Assembly: GCA_023453795.1 (NCBI GenBank)
Contig: JAEXSP010000019.1
Location: forward strand, 372,001-436,000
From: Bacillota bacterium
GTDB lineage: Bacteria; Bacillota; Clostridia; Acetivibrionales; JAEXSP01
Direction of reading: 5' to 3'
DNA: 64,000 nt
The stretch's first letter is position 1, and each line of letters opens with the position of its first letter. The notes under the pieces were generated by a model. That model was given only the letters and a program-made list of their open reading frames with translations. It searched no databases and had not been told where the DNA came from. The position numbers and the translations under genes were made by a program. Below, in pieces: positions 41,886 to 51,789 of the stretch.

Positions 41886-42159
41886 AGTTATTTCACTCTC
41901 CTGTTGATTGATGTATTTCCCACATTAGCTATTTCTTTTCTTCTTATATTAGCATATTAATAATCAAATTTACAACAAATAATATGCCCAACTACCTAGA
42001 CAATCAAAATTTCATTTGGTAAACTTTAGTTAAGAATCGGCAAAAATATTAATTCCGGTTCTTTTTTCAGAATATCCACGAACTTAAGGGTTTCTGTAAA
42101 AGATTACCAGAAGTTATATTTTGACGGTTCCTAAATAAATATTTTAGGAGAACTGTTTA

Positions 42160-42804
42160 ATGAATATATTTAACCGAAGTCCTGAAGAGATTTTATATTC
42201 CTTGCCCGGAATACTTATTGCAATTGTATTTCATGAATTTGCCCACGGTATTGTCTCTGACAAGCTTGGAGACCCAACTCCAAGAAGCACCGGAAGGTTG
42301 TCCCTGTCTCCTCTCCCGCATATTGATATAATCGGTTTTATATTAATGCTGCTTGTCGGCTTTGGATGGGCCAAGCCGGTACAGATCAACCCAAGTTATT
42401 ATAAAAAACCGCGCAGGGATGAGATTCTTGTTTCAATAGCAGGGCCGTTAATGAACATTATAATTGCATTCATATTTTTGGGTTTCATAAAGGCACTTTT
42501 TGTATTTGGAATGAATTTGGGCAATAATATATTTGAAATATTGTTTTATATGTTTTTTTATGCAATGTCTATAAACATTATGCTGTTCTTGTTCAACTTA
42601 ATTCCGATTTATCCTCTGGATGGGTCGCATGTACTGTCAAACATCATAGGCTATAGAAACTATAATATTGTTAATTTTCTCAACAGATACGGAATGATAA
42701 TCCTTATTATACTTATAATAAGCCCTTTGTCTTATTATATTATCGGTTACCCTACAACGGTTATTGCCAGATGGATGTTCCGCTTAGTATCCATCACGAT
42801 ATAA
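42160..42804 (+). CDS. M50 family membrane metalloprotease (site-2-protease-like)
   Basis: 214 residues with about five membrane helices. The zinc site is FHEFAHG (H-E-x-x-H) in the first helix region and NLIPIYPLDGSHV (the N-x-x-P-x-x-P-L-D-G motif) later. The STGRLSLSPLPHIDIIGF loop is typical of the compact FtsH-unrelated S2P/M50 group with no PDZ domain. AGGAGAAC precedes the start. Such proteases cut membrane proteins within the bilayer. The substrate is unknown, and it is not next to a sigma or anti-sigma gene. Confidence 0.9.
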   Translation: MNIFNRSPEEILYSLPGILIAIVFHEFAHGIVSDKLGDPTPRSTGRLSLSPLPHIDIIGFILMLLVGFGWAKPVQINPSYYKKPRRDEILVSIAGPLMNIIIAFIFLGFIKALFVFGMNLGNNIFEILFYMFFYAMSINIMLFLFNLIPIYPLDGSHVLSNIIGYRNYNIVNFLNRYGMIILIILIISPLSYYIIGYPTTVIARWMFRLVSITI

Positions 42805-42812
42805 ATTGATAT

Positions 42813-42853
42813 GAAAATGAAGCCAAAGGATAAACCTGAGGCCTCATTTTTTG
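42813..42853 (+). terminator. terminator of the M50 protease gene
   Basis: AATGAAGCC and GGCCTCATT form a 9-position stem around a loop of about 14 nt, followed by TTTTTTG. The same hairpin could serve the convergent zinc-ribbon gene. Confidence 0.7.
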
Positions 42854-42862
42854 TAACTGCAG

Positions 42863-43447
42863 CTATTCCTTCTTAAAGGTACCGCCCATACCTGATGATA
42901 ACGTCAGTATCCCTTTCTTGATAGTATATTCAGTCTCTATTGTCGTCTTATTCAAATCATCGGGGGTAATGCGTATTTTACCTTCTTTTCCTCCATCAAG
43001 TATCTTGTACTTTCCCTTTTCTTCTACCCCAAATGTACTTATAACAAACCTTCCGTTGCTTTTAAATTGTATGTACGCTGTACTCGTATAGTTTCCTTCG
43101 GTGATCTGCATATCCCATTTACCCACAAGCGGGCTGCCTGCAAAAGCAAAACGCAGAACTACGATCAGCAGTATCAAAGCCACCGCTCCGACCACTACGA
43201 TTCCTACCATTTTATTGATGCGGTTTACGGGCTTTAAATCGACATTAATGTGGTTTGCAGGTTGAGAAGAACCATCCGGAACATCTTTCCTGGCAGGCGT
43301 CCCGCAGCTTCCGCAGAAATTGACGCCTTCAGGCACCTCATCCCCGCAGTTGTCACAATAATACTTTGGAACAAGAGGACTGCCGCATACGCCGCAGAAG
43401 CCCTGCTCAGAACCATACTCTTTGTTGCAGCAGACTTTCTTAATCAT
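42863..43447 (-). CDS. zinc-ribbon membrane protein
   Basis: 194 residues. Two zinc ribbons at the N-terminus (FCGVCG; YYCDNCGDEVPEGVNFCGSCG, about 17-50), a linker, one membrane helix (about 84-106) and an exported C-terminal domain of about 85 residues ending in TYTIKKGILTLSSGMG-type strands (GKWDMQITEGNYTSTAYIQF), like a small lipocalin-type fold. It is the last gene of the VWA cluster. No enzyme motif is present. Confidence 0.7.
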   Translation of the reverse strand: MIKKVCCNKEYGSEQGFCGVCGSPLVPKYYCDNCGDEVPEGVNFCGSCGTPARKDVPDGSSQPANHINVDLKPVNRINKMVGIVVVGAVALILLIVVLRFAFAGSPLVGKWDMQITEGNYTSTAYIQFKSNGRFVISTFGVEEKGKYKILDGGKEGKIRITPDDLNKTTIETEYTIKKGILTLSSGMGGTFKKE

Positions 43448-43463
43448 AAAACCAACCTCCCGA

Positions 43464-43706
43464 TTAATTATTTAATTTCTTTTTTCCTGATTTCCTCATA
43501 TATTTGACTATTAATATTGCTGCATACGCCGATATAATTACTGCACCTCCCAATGCAGCATATTTGTATGTTCTTACATAGAACAAGCCGGTTGAAGTAT
43601 CAATGTCGAAAATCCTGAAGCCGCTTATCTTGTGATGGGCATAGAAGGAATATATCAACAGGATCAGTCCCAACAGCAAAGGTAAAAACTTAATTGCCTT
43701 CTTCAT
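43464..43706 (-). CDS. small two-helix membrane protein of the VWA cluster
   Basis: Start at ATG 43706 with GGAGAAC 8 nt upstream (frame open to 43805). 80 residues: helix 6-22, a loop with RIFDIDTSTGLFYVRTY, helix 50-68 and a basic tail KYMRKSGKKKLNN. It overlaps the preceding gene by 17 nt, implying coupled translation. Function unknown. Confidence 0.65.
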   Translation of the reverse strand: MKKAIKFLPLLLGLILLIYSFYAHHKISGFRIFDIDTSTGLFYVRTYKYAALGGAVIISAYAAILIVKYMRKSGKKKLNN

Positions 43707-45273
43707 CGTTCTGTTCTCCTTCCTTTCCCGATTCATCCGAAAGCCCTTGAGTGTCTTTTGTTTTAGCAGTCCTTTTCTTACCAGCTCGAAAAAATACAAT
43801 AGCATAGTAGATAGATAAGGCTAAGAAAATAGCCAAAATAATACCTGCATAAAACAACCAGCTTCCAAGAACGTCGAATGTTGCCGTAAATACTATTTTA
43901 GATTGGTTGCCCGCCAGATCGCTTGAAATTATTGTAATTTTATTTTTTCCTGGCATCATTCTCAGCTTGAAGCTGAAGCTGCCGCTCTTTCCGACCGAAA
44001 CATTCCTGCCGTTTATTTTCACCTTTGCTGAAGGTTCCGTTTTTCCGGGAATATAAATATTCGGCGAAGTAAAATGCTTTCCGTTCAAATCAGCAGTCAT
44101 TTGCAGCTGAGGCGGATATGTATCGACATAGTATATTCCTTCATAAGATTTCTTGTTACCCTTGCTGTCGGTTATAACAAAGCCCAGATGGTTTTCACCG
44201 TCTTCAAGGGCTACGCTGTAATCACCGGCCTTTATTTGATCCTGAATGAGATAATCACCGTTATTAAATATGTCAAGCTTATAACCTTCAGGGAACTTAA
44301 CCGGCACTATTATTTTTTTAGAATTAATATTTTTACTTTCGGGAAGGCCTACCTTAGCATTAAAATCAACCTTCAAAGGCACTGAAATCTTGCTAAAAGA
44401 GCCTGAAAGCTCCCCTTTGACTACAGCAACTCCCACATCAAGCTTATCCGAATCGGCAGGTGCCGGATAGGAATACCAGTTTTTATCGGTGTCTGATGAG
44501 AACAAAAGCTTGCCTGAACCGGTTTCAAAAAACATTACTCTGTAAGCAGACGCGCCTTCCAGGGGCTGCCACTTTACAAATATGTCGCCGTTAACCATTG
44601 AAGCTGTGACTCCCTGCACCGTTTCAGGTATTGATTTGTTTACTATATGAATCTTTGTGCTACAGTATAAGTAATCCGGCAGCACGTTGCCGTCCTCAGC
44701 TCTCAAATAGAAATAATAATCTCCGGTACTAAGGTTTTCAATCTGTATTTCCCTGCTGCCTTGTGCTGCGTCACCGAAATTGGCGACCTGCACACCGCTT
44801 CTGCCCTTATCTGAGGTATCTGCAAATACCGAATACGATATGCTGCCGGAGGAATTCTTTGCGGCCCATGTAATTGTAATTTTGTCATCGGCAGTTTTTA
44901 CAGCATTAAACTTTGTAATTTGTATATACTTCGGAAGTTCACCACCTGATACCGTAACCTTCCCCAAAGATTCACCGGATATGTTTACACTCCATACACC
45001 TGCTTTTGCCGAGCCGACAAATATGACGACAGAGCCCTTGGTCTCATTGTAAACGTTGGGAGTGGCCTTTTTCCCGTATTCCCTGCCATCAGGACTTTTT
45101 AACACCACGGAAGCGTTTTTGTCTGAATTTTCCCAGCTTATTTGGAATACGCAATTGGAAATATCCTTATCAATAGTGACCTGAGTGGCTTTATCTTCCG
45201 CATATGCACTAAATTGGTTTAAAGATAAAGCCAACAGTAAAACTGCCATTAAAGAAATCAGTTTTTTTAACAT
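43690..45273 (-). CDS. exported fibronectin-III-like protein with C-terminal membrane anchor
   Basis: 527 residues. Signal peptide MLKKLISLMAVLLLALSLNQ ends near residue 25. Beta-rich modules follow: two FnIII-like repeats (ITKFNAVKTADDKITITWAA; VTASMVNGDIFVKWQPLEGA) and Ig-like segments ending in PGKNKITIISSDLAGNQ, then a membrane helix (about 473-495) and a charged cytoplasmic tail (KKRTAKTKDTQGLSDES). The protein would sit on the outer membrane face with a short tail inside. It starts 10 bp after the large VWA gene. Confidence 0.75.
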   Translation of the reverse strand: MLKKLISLMAVLLLALSLNQFSAYAEDKATQVTIDKDISNCVFQISWENSDKNASVVLKSPDGREYGKKATPNVYNETKGSVVIFVGSAKAGVWSVNISGESLGKVTVSGGELPKYIQITKFNAVKTADDKITITWAAKNSSGSISYSVFADTSDKGRSGVQVANFGDAAQGSREIQIENLSTGDYYFYLRAEDGNVLPDYLYCSTKIHIVNKSIPETVQGVTASMVNGDIFVKWQPLEGASAYRVMFFETGSGKLLFSSDTDKNWYSYPAPADSDKLDVGVAVVKGELSGSFSKISVPLKVDFNAKVGLPESKNINSKKIIVPVKFPEGYKLDIFNNGDYLIQDQIKAGDYSVALEDGENHLGFVITDSKGNKKSYEGIYYVDTYPPQLQMTADLNGKHFTSPNIYIPGKTEPSAKVKINGRNVSVGKSGSFSFKLRMMPGKNKITIISSDLAGNQSKIVFTATFDVLGSWLFYAGIILAIFLALSIYYAIVFFRAGKKRTAKTKDTQGLSDESGKEGEQNDEEGN

Positions 45274-45283
45274 CTTATCCCCC

Positions 45284-48200
45284 TTATACCTCTACAATAA
45301 ATCTCTTAAAGAAGTTAACATCGCCATTTGCATTATATCCAAGCTTGAATATCCTGGCATTTGTCGAAAATCCTTCAAGAGCAGCTATTTTGTTCTCATA
45401 GCTGAGGCGCAGCAAACCATCTCCGTCAAATTTCGCACCCAGTATATCGTATTGAAGTCTTCCCTCTGTTTCAAAAACCACTGTCATTGGTATGTACTTC
45501 AAATAAGCCATTTCTCTTGCATTAACCTGAATACTGTTGCCAAAGACCTCAATCGCGCCTTTAATCTGCAATTCAGCTTTTGCTTCCTCTTTATTGAGTC
45601 CGAACGATACTTCGCCCACTTCCTGTCCAAGCAGCTTCATCTTTGCCCCTAATTGTGCATCAAGTTTGAACGGAGCAATGCTTAACTCTGCATCCTCTAT
45701 CTCTGCGACATTAAACAAGTCATTCAGCTTTTTGCTTGGCAAAGTGATGTTAAGTGCTTCAAGAAGGTTAAGTTCTGCTTCGGCCCCAACAAAAAATGTT
45801 ATTTGTGATGCTGAAGGCTTCTCAAACTCAGGATCGCTCTCGATCTTTTTAATAAATGAATCCGGAAGGAACTTGTCGATTACGGGCTTTGTTAAAAATG
45901 CAAGCTTCTTGACGCCCCCTTCAATCTGGGTTATCTGAATTACATTGTATATCTTTATAGGAGCTGGTGCCCCACCATCAAATTTAATTCCCAGTTTTAT
46001 GCTGTCCGGATATACGTAGTACGAACTCAGTTCTCCATATATTCCCGAAATAGCCTCACCTATCTTAGGTATCTTAGCCAAACCGGGTATCAGCTTCTCA
46101 GTGTCCAGTCCGAAGCCCACCGTGTAGTAGCTCTTTTCATCGCTCATAGTATCTATATCTACCTTAAAGCTTCCTATATCAACATTTCCTATAGGGCATT
46201 TACCTTCAAACTCGACCGAGGCCTTGAATTGTATGTCTGAACCAGTAGCTTTGAATTTGAGTTCCGTACTGAGGGACTCAAGCTTGCCCCTTGATGAAGC
46301 TGTATCAGCAGATTCACTTTGAAACACCTTGCTTAAAAATTCCGAACTGCTCACAGGAGAACTGTCTGAGCTGCCTCCCTTGGATTTGAAGGCTTTAACA
46401 AGTGCATCCTTGATTTCCACAATGTCTCCGCTGAAAGCAGTAAATTCTATGCCGTCTTTTACTACCGCAACGTTATTTAATTCGAGGTCAATGACTGTCG
46501 GTATCTTAATGTTCCAGCTGGAGCCGCCCAGATCAAATTCCGAATCTGTAGGACTTGTTCTTAAGCAGAAGCTTCCGCTTTTTACTATGAAGTCCCTTCC
46601 GCCCATAACAATATTGGCGAATAGCAGGCTGTTCTGTTTGATGTCGCTATAGCTGACATAAACCTTACCTACGCCTTCAATGCTTCCGGCCTCTGCCAAG
46701 TCTATAATATCGGAGCTTGTAACATCAAGCTTTTTCGGTGAATCGGCATGGATTTTGACATCGGCGCTTGACCGTATTACATCATTTATAACGACGTCTC
46801 CGCTTGCTACGTAATTATAATCGTCTATTTTCCCAATACTCTTGGCTTCCACAGTCAGCTGCCCTACTTTGAGTTTTTTTGCTGTTCCGGGCCTGAAAAG
46901 GGAAAATGCCATTTCATTTGTCTTTCTGTTCCCATCCGGATTCTCTGCAGTAACAGAATAAAAACCCGGTGTTAAAGCCTCAGGCAGCGAAACCTCAGCC
47001 TCACCTGAATTGATAACCTTCACGTTCTTCGAATAAAAGCTTCCGACCATAACCTTCATCTTTTTATCAAAGTTTTTGCCGGTGATTTTTATCTTTGTAT
47101 CCTTATCCACATTTGAGACTGCCAGAGAAGATGGATTTACGCTGTTAATCCAAAGACTGTCAGGATCCTGAAGCTGCGCTTCATACTCATCCTTGTCTGT
47201 TGGTGTGTCTTCTCCCCCCAGATTGTATGCCTTAAAACCTGAAACGCCTTGCTTTTCCAGCAGTATCTCGCAGTTTCTTACCTGAGCTTCAGTATTTTTC
47301 TCGACAGTATAATCAAATGTATAGTTATTTACTATATACCTTTGGAGCATCCGGTAAATATCATAAAGCTGGGTCGTATTGTCTGCTTTTATGAAAGCCG
47401 CTCCAGTCTGATCAGCAATGTCTCTTAAATACCCTTCGTCCACATCACCGAGTCCGACTGTAAAAATAACAATACCGTTAACTTTGGCATACTTAATTAT
47501 CTTGTCAAGCAAGCCGGCCTCAGAACTGTTGTCCTGACCGTCAGACATCAGGATCATTGCCTTCACACCGCTTGCGTCTGCAAGGGTATCAAGGCCCTTT
47601 GACAAACCGTCAGATATGTTTGTGCTGCCGTCCGGATAACTCATCATGTTTACTGAACTCTTAAGTATTTCACTATTGTTGTTAAGGCCGCTTACTATCG
47701 TTGCATTGTTGCTGTAGGTGACAATTGAGAAATTGTCCTTTTTTCCTTTATTGTCAATGCACGAACCTATAGCCAGCTTTGCATCCTCAAAAGGCCGTCC
47801 CTGCATGCTTCCGCTCTGATCTAGTATAACGGCAATATTGGCACCTTCATTGGCAGTGTTTTTCTTCAATTTGAACTTGGAAATCCTGTAATTCGTATCT
47901 GTCACAACGAAATCCTTGCTGCTGTAATTATTGGCTAGTCCGAATCTTCCTTTTTCCTGTCCGCTCAGATTAACATCAGCTTTGATGTCAGGGTACCTTG
48001 AGTAATCGACACGGCTAATGAAAAGCTGAAGGTTGCTGTATTTCAGTTCTGACACCATTGAATTCTTAAATTCACTGTTAATGTTTGCCTTGCCGGTAGG
48101 AACGATGTTTTGAGACATCTTGCTTACAATATTGTCAACCGCAGGCGCATATACAGATTCAGGAGGGATTCCCGAATTGTCCGCACTTGCCAGTGCATCG

Positions 48201-49426
48201 TTGATTTCCGCAATGTCATTTTTTATAATTGAATCGGAGGAAATTCTGTTTGAATTCAGAACTCTATGTATATAATCTCTAGATCTTTCTATTTCATCAG
48301 CAGCATAATACAGCTTTGCAATCTGCATATTGATTAAACCCGTGTTGTCTCCAAAGATTGGCTTGCTGGCGAGAAGATAATTGATTGCACGTTTTACAGG
48401 AACGAGCAATGCCTGTTTGTTCAAATCGGCCGCTTCATTTAGAAGTTTTCCCTTTTCAGCTTCAATCCTTGCTTTTTTGTTCTCATCGGTCTCCGCATTA
48501 ATAAGGTTGTCGTAGGCAGATGCCTTGGTTTTCAAATCCTGAGCCTTTTTAATCAGCTTTAATACTTCCGGGTCATCCGATGATGTGCTGTAATTCTGTG
48601 AAGTCAGTTCGTTTCTCACCCTTTGGGTTAAAATATCGGTATATACTATTTTATTGCTGACCGACGGGCTCTTTTTAACAAGCTTTTTAGCCGTTTCTTC
48701 CGCTGAAGCCAAGTCTCCCTTTGCAAAATAATATTTTATTGAAGTCTTATATGCATCAGCATTGCCGTTTCTGGATAAAAGTTCGGATATTAACTGTTCG
48801 GTCTGGGAGGTAAAATCATTTTTGGAAATTGCCTCATCGATGTTATAAATTGCGTCATAGTTAAGTCTTATTTCATCACTTATTTTAAAGGATTTGAACA
48901 GGCTGTTGGTAGAAGCCTTAAAGATTTGATCCGCTTTAGTCTTCAAAACATCCCTTTCCGGTTGTTCTTGAGAAGAAACTATTTTTTTTGCAATACTGTT
49001 CATCTGCTCTAACTGGCTCTTTTGCTTAGAGGATAGGTTTGAAGTGCTTTTCAGCAGCTCCGCCCTATCTGTCATAGCGGCGTAATTACCGTTAATTCCG
49101 TCAGCTATCATATTGAGTACTGTCTTGTAATACCTTTGTTCATCGCTTGTCTCGGGCAGAATATTTATATATTTTACTGCTTGTTCCGAATTGCCCGCAG
49201 CAAGGTATTTTACAGCCAGATATTTTTGAGACGCATCAGAGTCATGTGATTTCAATTGATTGGTAATTCCGACGTAGCCGGTTGATAAAAAGGCTGCTGT
49301 CAGTACAAATAAAAATATTATGCCGCCTCTTCCTCTTTTAATGGCTTTTTTCTTGTGAATAATGATGTCCAGACTGAAAAACAGCAAAAAAACAATAGAT
49401 AATATTATAAGCGTAATATTAAGCAT
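45284..49426 (-). CDS. large membrane-anchored VWA/IPT-domain protein
   Basis: 1380 residues from ATG 49426 (GGAGAGGG upstream; frame open to 49465). Two N-terminal membrane helices (about 1-20 and 30-50), then a helical TPR-like region (to about 400). A von Willebrand A domain follows with MIDAS VILDQSGSMQGRP near residue 535 and VNMMSYPDGSTNISDGL, then an IPT/TIG domain (SVNPSSLAVSNVD ... GFYSVTAENPDG). The remaining ~550 residues are beta-rich repeats without known motif, some with DUF-like strand patterns on amphipathic turns. Metal-dependent ligand binding outside the cell is expected from the MIDAS; the ligand is unknown. Confidence 0.75.
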   Translation of the reverse strand: MLNITLIILSIVFLLFFSLDIIIHKKKAIKRGRGGIIFLFVLTAAFLSTGYVGITNQLKSHDSDASQKYLAVKYLAAGNSEQAVKYINILPETSDEQRYYKTVLNMIADGINGNYAAMTDRAELLKSTSNLSSKQKSQLEQMNSIAKKIVSSQEQPERDVLKTKADQIFKASTNSLFKSFKISDEIRLNYDAIYNIDEAISKNDFTSQTEQLISELLSRNGNADAYKTSIKYYFAKGDLASAEETAKKLVKKSPSVSNKIVYTDILTQRVRNELTSQNYSTSSDDPEVLKLIKKAQDLKTKASAYDNLINAETDENKKARIEAEKGKLLNEAADLNKQALLVPVKRAINYLLASKPIFGDNTGLINMQIAKLYYAADEIERSRDYIHRVLNSNRISSDSIIKNDIAEINDALASADNSGIPPESVYAPAVDNIVSKMSQNIVPTGKANINSEFKNSMVSELKYSNLQLFISRVDYSRYPDIKADVNLSGQEKGRFGLANNYSSKDFVVTDTNYRISKFKLKKNTANEGANIAVILDQSGSMQGRPFEDAKLAIGSCIDNKGKKDNFSIVTYSNNATIVSGLNNNSEILKSSVNMMSYPDGSTNISDGLSKGLDTLADASGVKAMILMSDGQDNSSEAGLLDKIIKYAKVNGIVIFTVGLGDVDEGYLRDIADQTGAAFIKADNTTQLYDIYRMLQRYIVNNYTFDYTVEKNTEAQVRNCEILLEKQGVSGFKAYNLGGEDTPTDKDEYEAQLQDPDSLWINSVNPSSLAVSNVDKDTKIKITGKNFDKKMKVMVGSFYSKNVKVINSGEAEVSLPEALTPGFYSVTAENPDGNRKTNEMAFSLFRPGTAKKLKVGQLTVEAKSIGKIDDYNYVASGDVVINDVIRSSADVKIHADSPKKLDVTSSDIIDLAEAGSIEGVGKVYVSYSDIKQNSLLFANIVMGGRDFIVKSGSFCLRTSPTDSEFDLGGSSWNIKIPTVIDLELNNVAVVKDGIEFTAFSGDIVEIKDALVKAFKSKGGSSDSSPVSSSEFLSKVFQSESADTASSRGKLESLSTELKFKATGSDIQFKASVEFEGKCPIGNVDIGSFKVDIDTMSDEKSYYTVGFGLDTEKLIPGLAKIPKIGEAISGIYGELSSYYVYPDSIKLGIKFDGGAPAPIKIYNVIQITQIEGGVKKLAFLTKPVIDKFLPDSFIKKIESDPEFEKPSASQITFFVGAEAELNLLEALNITLPSKKLNDLFNVAEIEDAELSIAPFKLDAQLGAKMKLLGQEVGEVSFGLNKEEAKAELQIKGAIEVFGNSIQVNAREMAYLKYIPMTVVFETEGRLQYDILGAKFDGDGLLRLSYENKIAALEGFSTNARIFKLGYNANGDVNFFKRFIVEV

Positions 49427-49497
49427 CGGCCCTCTCCTTCTTTTAACTTCAGAAAAAATAAACACCTACAGGATGTCTTCCCATAGGTGTCAGCTGC

Positions 49498-49962
49498 TTA
49501 TCTTACCTTATTACCGCAGTTTGTGCAGAATACTGTATCTTCCGAAAAAGGCTTGCCGCATTTAGAACAATTATTTAGATTTAAATCTCCCGGTGAACTT
49601 TCTTCAATTGAATTCGCCTTAGCACCGCATACACCGCAGAAAGCTGATGAATCATTGATTTCCGCACCGCACTTCGGACATTTTTTTATTCCTTTGATTT
49701 TCTGTATTTGGATTTTATTATCTTCGATTTTTTTGAGTGATTCCTTTATTGAATTGCAAAACCCGGCGAATCTTTCATCGGGAGAATCTGCAAACAGCTC
49801 AAAATACATTTTTCCCATCTGGCCGTATACATTCCTTATGTTATCTTCTTCTTTGCTGTTTTGCATATTTAACTTTGTTATTTCTGTGAGGTCTTTTGCT
49901 TTTTGTGTGGCATCTTTGCTGACATTTGTTATTTTCTTTCCGATTTCATCGAAAAAAGCCAT
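49498..49962 (-). CDS. zinc-ribbon protein with coiled coil
   Basis: 154 residues. A helical N-terminal half (FDEIGKKITNVSKDATQKAKD ... about 1-95) is followed by two zinc ribbons: CPKCGAEINDSSAFCGVCG and CSKCGKPFSEDTVFCTNCG. The N-terminus resembles the YtxH/DUF-type coiled coils of proteins that bind membranes or other proteins. It lies between the membrane gene 49984-50394 and the VWA gene. A role as cytoplasmic partner of the VWA complex is an inference. Confidence 0.7.
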   Translation of the reverse strand: MAFFDEIGKKITNVSKDATQKAKDLTEITKLNMQNSKEEDNIRNVYGQMGKMYFELFADSPDERFAGFCNSIKESLKKIEDNKIQIQKIKGIKKCPKCGAEINDSSAFCGVCGAKANSIEESSPGDLNLNNCSKCGKPFSEDTVFCTNCGNKVR

Positions 49963-49983
49963 ATAGTTTTCACTCCTTTTGAG

Positions 49984-50394
49984 TTACATGTTTTTATTGA
50001 CAATTCTATCGATGGGCTTTATCGCCAGTGAGCCTTGTGAGAAAGACTTAATTCCTAAAATTATAAGAACAGCCTTTTCAGCTATACTTATCAGAGAGCT
50101 TAAAATAGAATCCAGGTTCAAAGGCCATGTTAGAGTAAATGTGCTGTGGAATGCTGAAAATATGCTGTTGAAGAAACCGCATATGTTATCGCCAAAACCA
50201 ATCACTATAAACATCAGCTGGAAGCTGACAACAATTGCAACTGCCTTAACAGCAGTCATTTTAAGCCATTCATTGGATTCGAACAACAGAACATAACCAG
50301 CTAGAACAATTAATCCTAAAAAGTTAATCAGTCCCATGAAATATAATGCAGCGCCTAGCATACCTACCGTAATGCCTAATTTTGTTTTCTGCAT
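49984..50394 (-). CDS. membrane protein, first gene of the VWA cluster
   Basis: 136 residues with about four hydrophobic segments (LGITVGMLGAALYFMG; LIVLAGYVLLF; TAVKAVAIVVSFQLMFIV; ISIAEKAVLIILGI). No conserved motif is recognised. Its stop is 21 bp before the start of the zinc-ribbon gene. Confidence 0.6.
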   Translation of the reverse strand: MQKTKLGITVGMLGAALYFMGLINFLGLIVLAGYVLLFESNEWLKMTAVKAVAIVVSFQLMFIVIGFGDNICGFFNSIFSAFHSTFTLTWPLNLDSILSSLISIAEKAVLIILGIKSFSQGSLAIKPIDRIVNKNM

Positions 50395-50522
50395 AAATAG
50401 ACCCCCTTATAAATTTATCAAAAGTTCACCCTATAATAATGACATAGTCTAATATTTTGTGTCAATGACTTTAAAGTAAAAAAGGTGCATTTTGGAATAG
50501 TCATGTCGATTATAAGCTTAAA

Positions 50523-51773
50523 CTACCTGAATATAGATGTTGCCAGAAGTACAAGAGATAAACCGATCAGTATAAGTATTGTGGTCCAGCCTATTATGTT
50601 GCCCGCTTTTTTATTGATATGCGCTCCCATTTCTTCTCTGTCGTTGACAATCAGCATCATATATATGAGTACTATCGGAAGCATTATTCCGTTTAATCTT
50701 TGCGACCAGAGGGATATACCTATTAAGGGAACGTCAGGAAGCAGAATTATACCGGCGCCTATTACAACAATCGCTGTGTACAGCCAATAAAACTGCGGGG
50801 CTTCTTTCCATTTCTTGTCGATCCCGGCTTCAAAGCCAAAGGCTTCGCATACATAGAAGGATGCAGCCACAGGTAAAATTGTTGCCGAGAAAACAGATGC
50901 CACAAATAGCCCGAAGGCAAAAACCTGCGAAGCAAGTGCACCGGCCAAGGGTTTCAGAGCTGCTGCCGCATCTCTGGCAGAATTGATTACTATGCCTTGC
51001 TTATGTAGTGTTGAAGCGCATGCTACGATTATGAAAAATGCTACAACAACAGTTGCCAAACAGCCTACTAAAATATCCAGTAACGTGAATTTGTAGTCCT
51101 TTAGCTTAAGTCCCTTTTCTATTACAGCAGCCTGCATGTAGAAAAGCATCCAGGGAGCAATCGTTGTACCTATGATTCCTATGACTACCGAAAAATAATC
51201 AAAATCAGCACCTGAAAGATTTGGCTTTATGATAGCCGTACCAACCTCGCCCCAATTGGGATTACCCATTACTGCCGATACAACATATGAAAGTAATGCA
51301 ACACTGAAAATCAGAAAAATCTTCTCGGCGAATTTGTATGTCCCCTTAACAACAAGAAGCCATACTGCTAATGCAACAAGCGGAACTGCTATGTATTTGC
51401 TTACACCGAAAATATTCATACTCCCTGCTACACCGGCAAATTCGGTAGTTGTGTTCATAATGTCGGTAAAAAGCAAGCCTATAAATATGAAAAAAGTAAC
51501 CTTTACCCCCGCACGCTCCCTGATAAGATCGGCAAGCCCTTTGCCTGTGACGATCCCCATCCTCGCATTCATTTCCTGTACTATGAAAAGAATAACAAAG
51601 GCCGGAATCAGAATCCATATGAGGTTAAAGCCGTACCTTGCTCCTGCATCCGAATAAGTTGTTATGCCTCCCACATCGTTATCAACGCTGCCGGTTATTA
51701 TTCCCGGCCCCAATATTGCCAGAAATATTAATACATTCTTCCAAAAACTATTCTTCTTTGCTTTTGCACCCAC
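50523..51773 (-). CDS. NRAMP-related magnesium transporter (NRMT-type)
   Basis: 416 residues with about eleven helices. The NRAMP TM1 motif (DPGN) is replaced by DNDVGG (Asp31-Asn32-Asp33), and the TM6 metal-binding M-P-H is A-P-W (Ala206-Pro207-Trp208) in IGTTIAPWMLFYMQ. Loss of the TM6 methionine is the mark of the NRMT branch, which imports Mg2+ rather than Mn2+ or Fe2+. It lies 16 bp after a soluble MgtE-N/CBS gene and downstream of an M-box, both of which agree with magnesium. Annotation as a manganese transporter would probably be wrong. Confidence 0.88.
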   Translation of the reverse strand: MGAKAKKNSFWKNVLIFLAILGPGIITGSVDNDVGGITTYSDAGARYGFNLIWILIPAFVILFIVQEMNARMGIVTGKGLADLIRERAGVKVTFFIFIGLLFTDIMNTTTEFAGVAGSMNIFGVSKYIAVPLVALAVWLLVVKGTYKFAEKIFLIFSVALLSYVVSAVMGNPNWGEVGTAIIKPNLSGADFDYFSVVIGIIGTTIAPWMLFYMQAAVIEKGLKLKDYKFTLLDILVGCLATVVVAFFIIVACASTLHKQGIVINSARDAAAALKPLAGALASQVFAFGLFVASVFSATILPVAASFYVCEAFGFEAGIDKKWKEAPQFYWLYTAIVVIGAGIILLPDVPLIGISLWSQRLNGIMLPIVLIYMMLIVNDREEMGAHINKKAGNIIGWTTILILIGLSLVLLATSIFR

Positions 51774-51789
51774 TAGTGTTCACCCCCGT

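Noticed and set aside
41886..42159. T-box leader of trpS
   Set aside because: No T-box consensus or specifier-loop pattern is seen in the 274 bp between trpS and the M50 gene.
50523..51773. Manganese/iron NRAMP transporter (MntH)
   Set aside because: The Mn-coordinating Met of TM6 is Ala and the DPGN motif is changed; the M-box and MgtE-type partner point to Mg2+.
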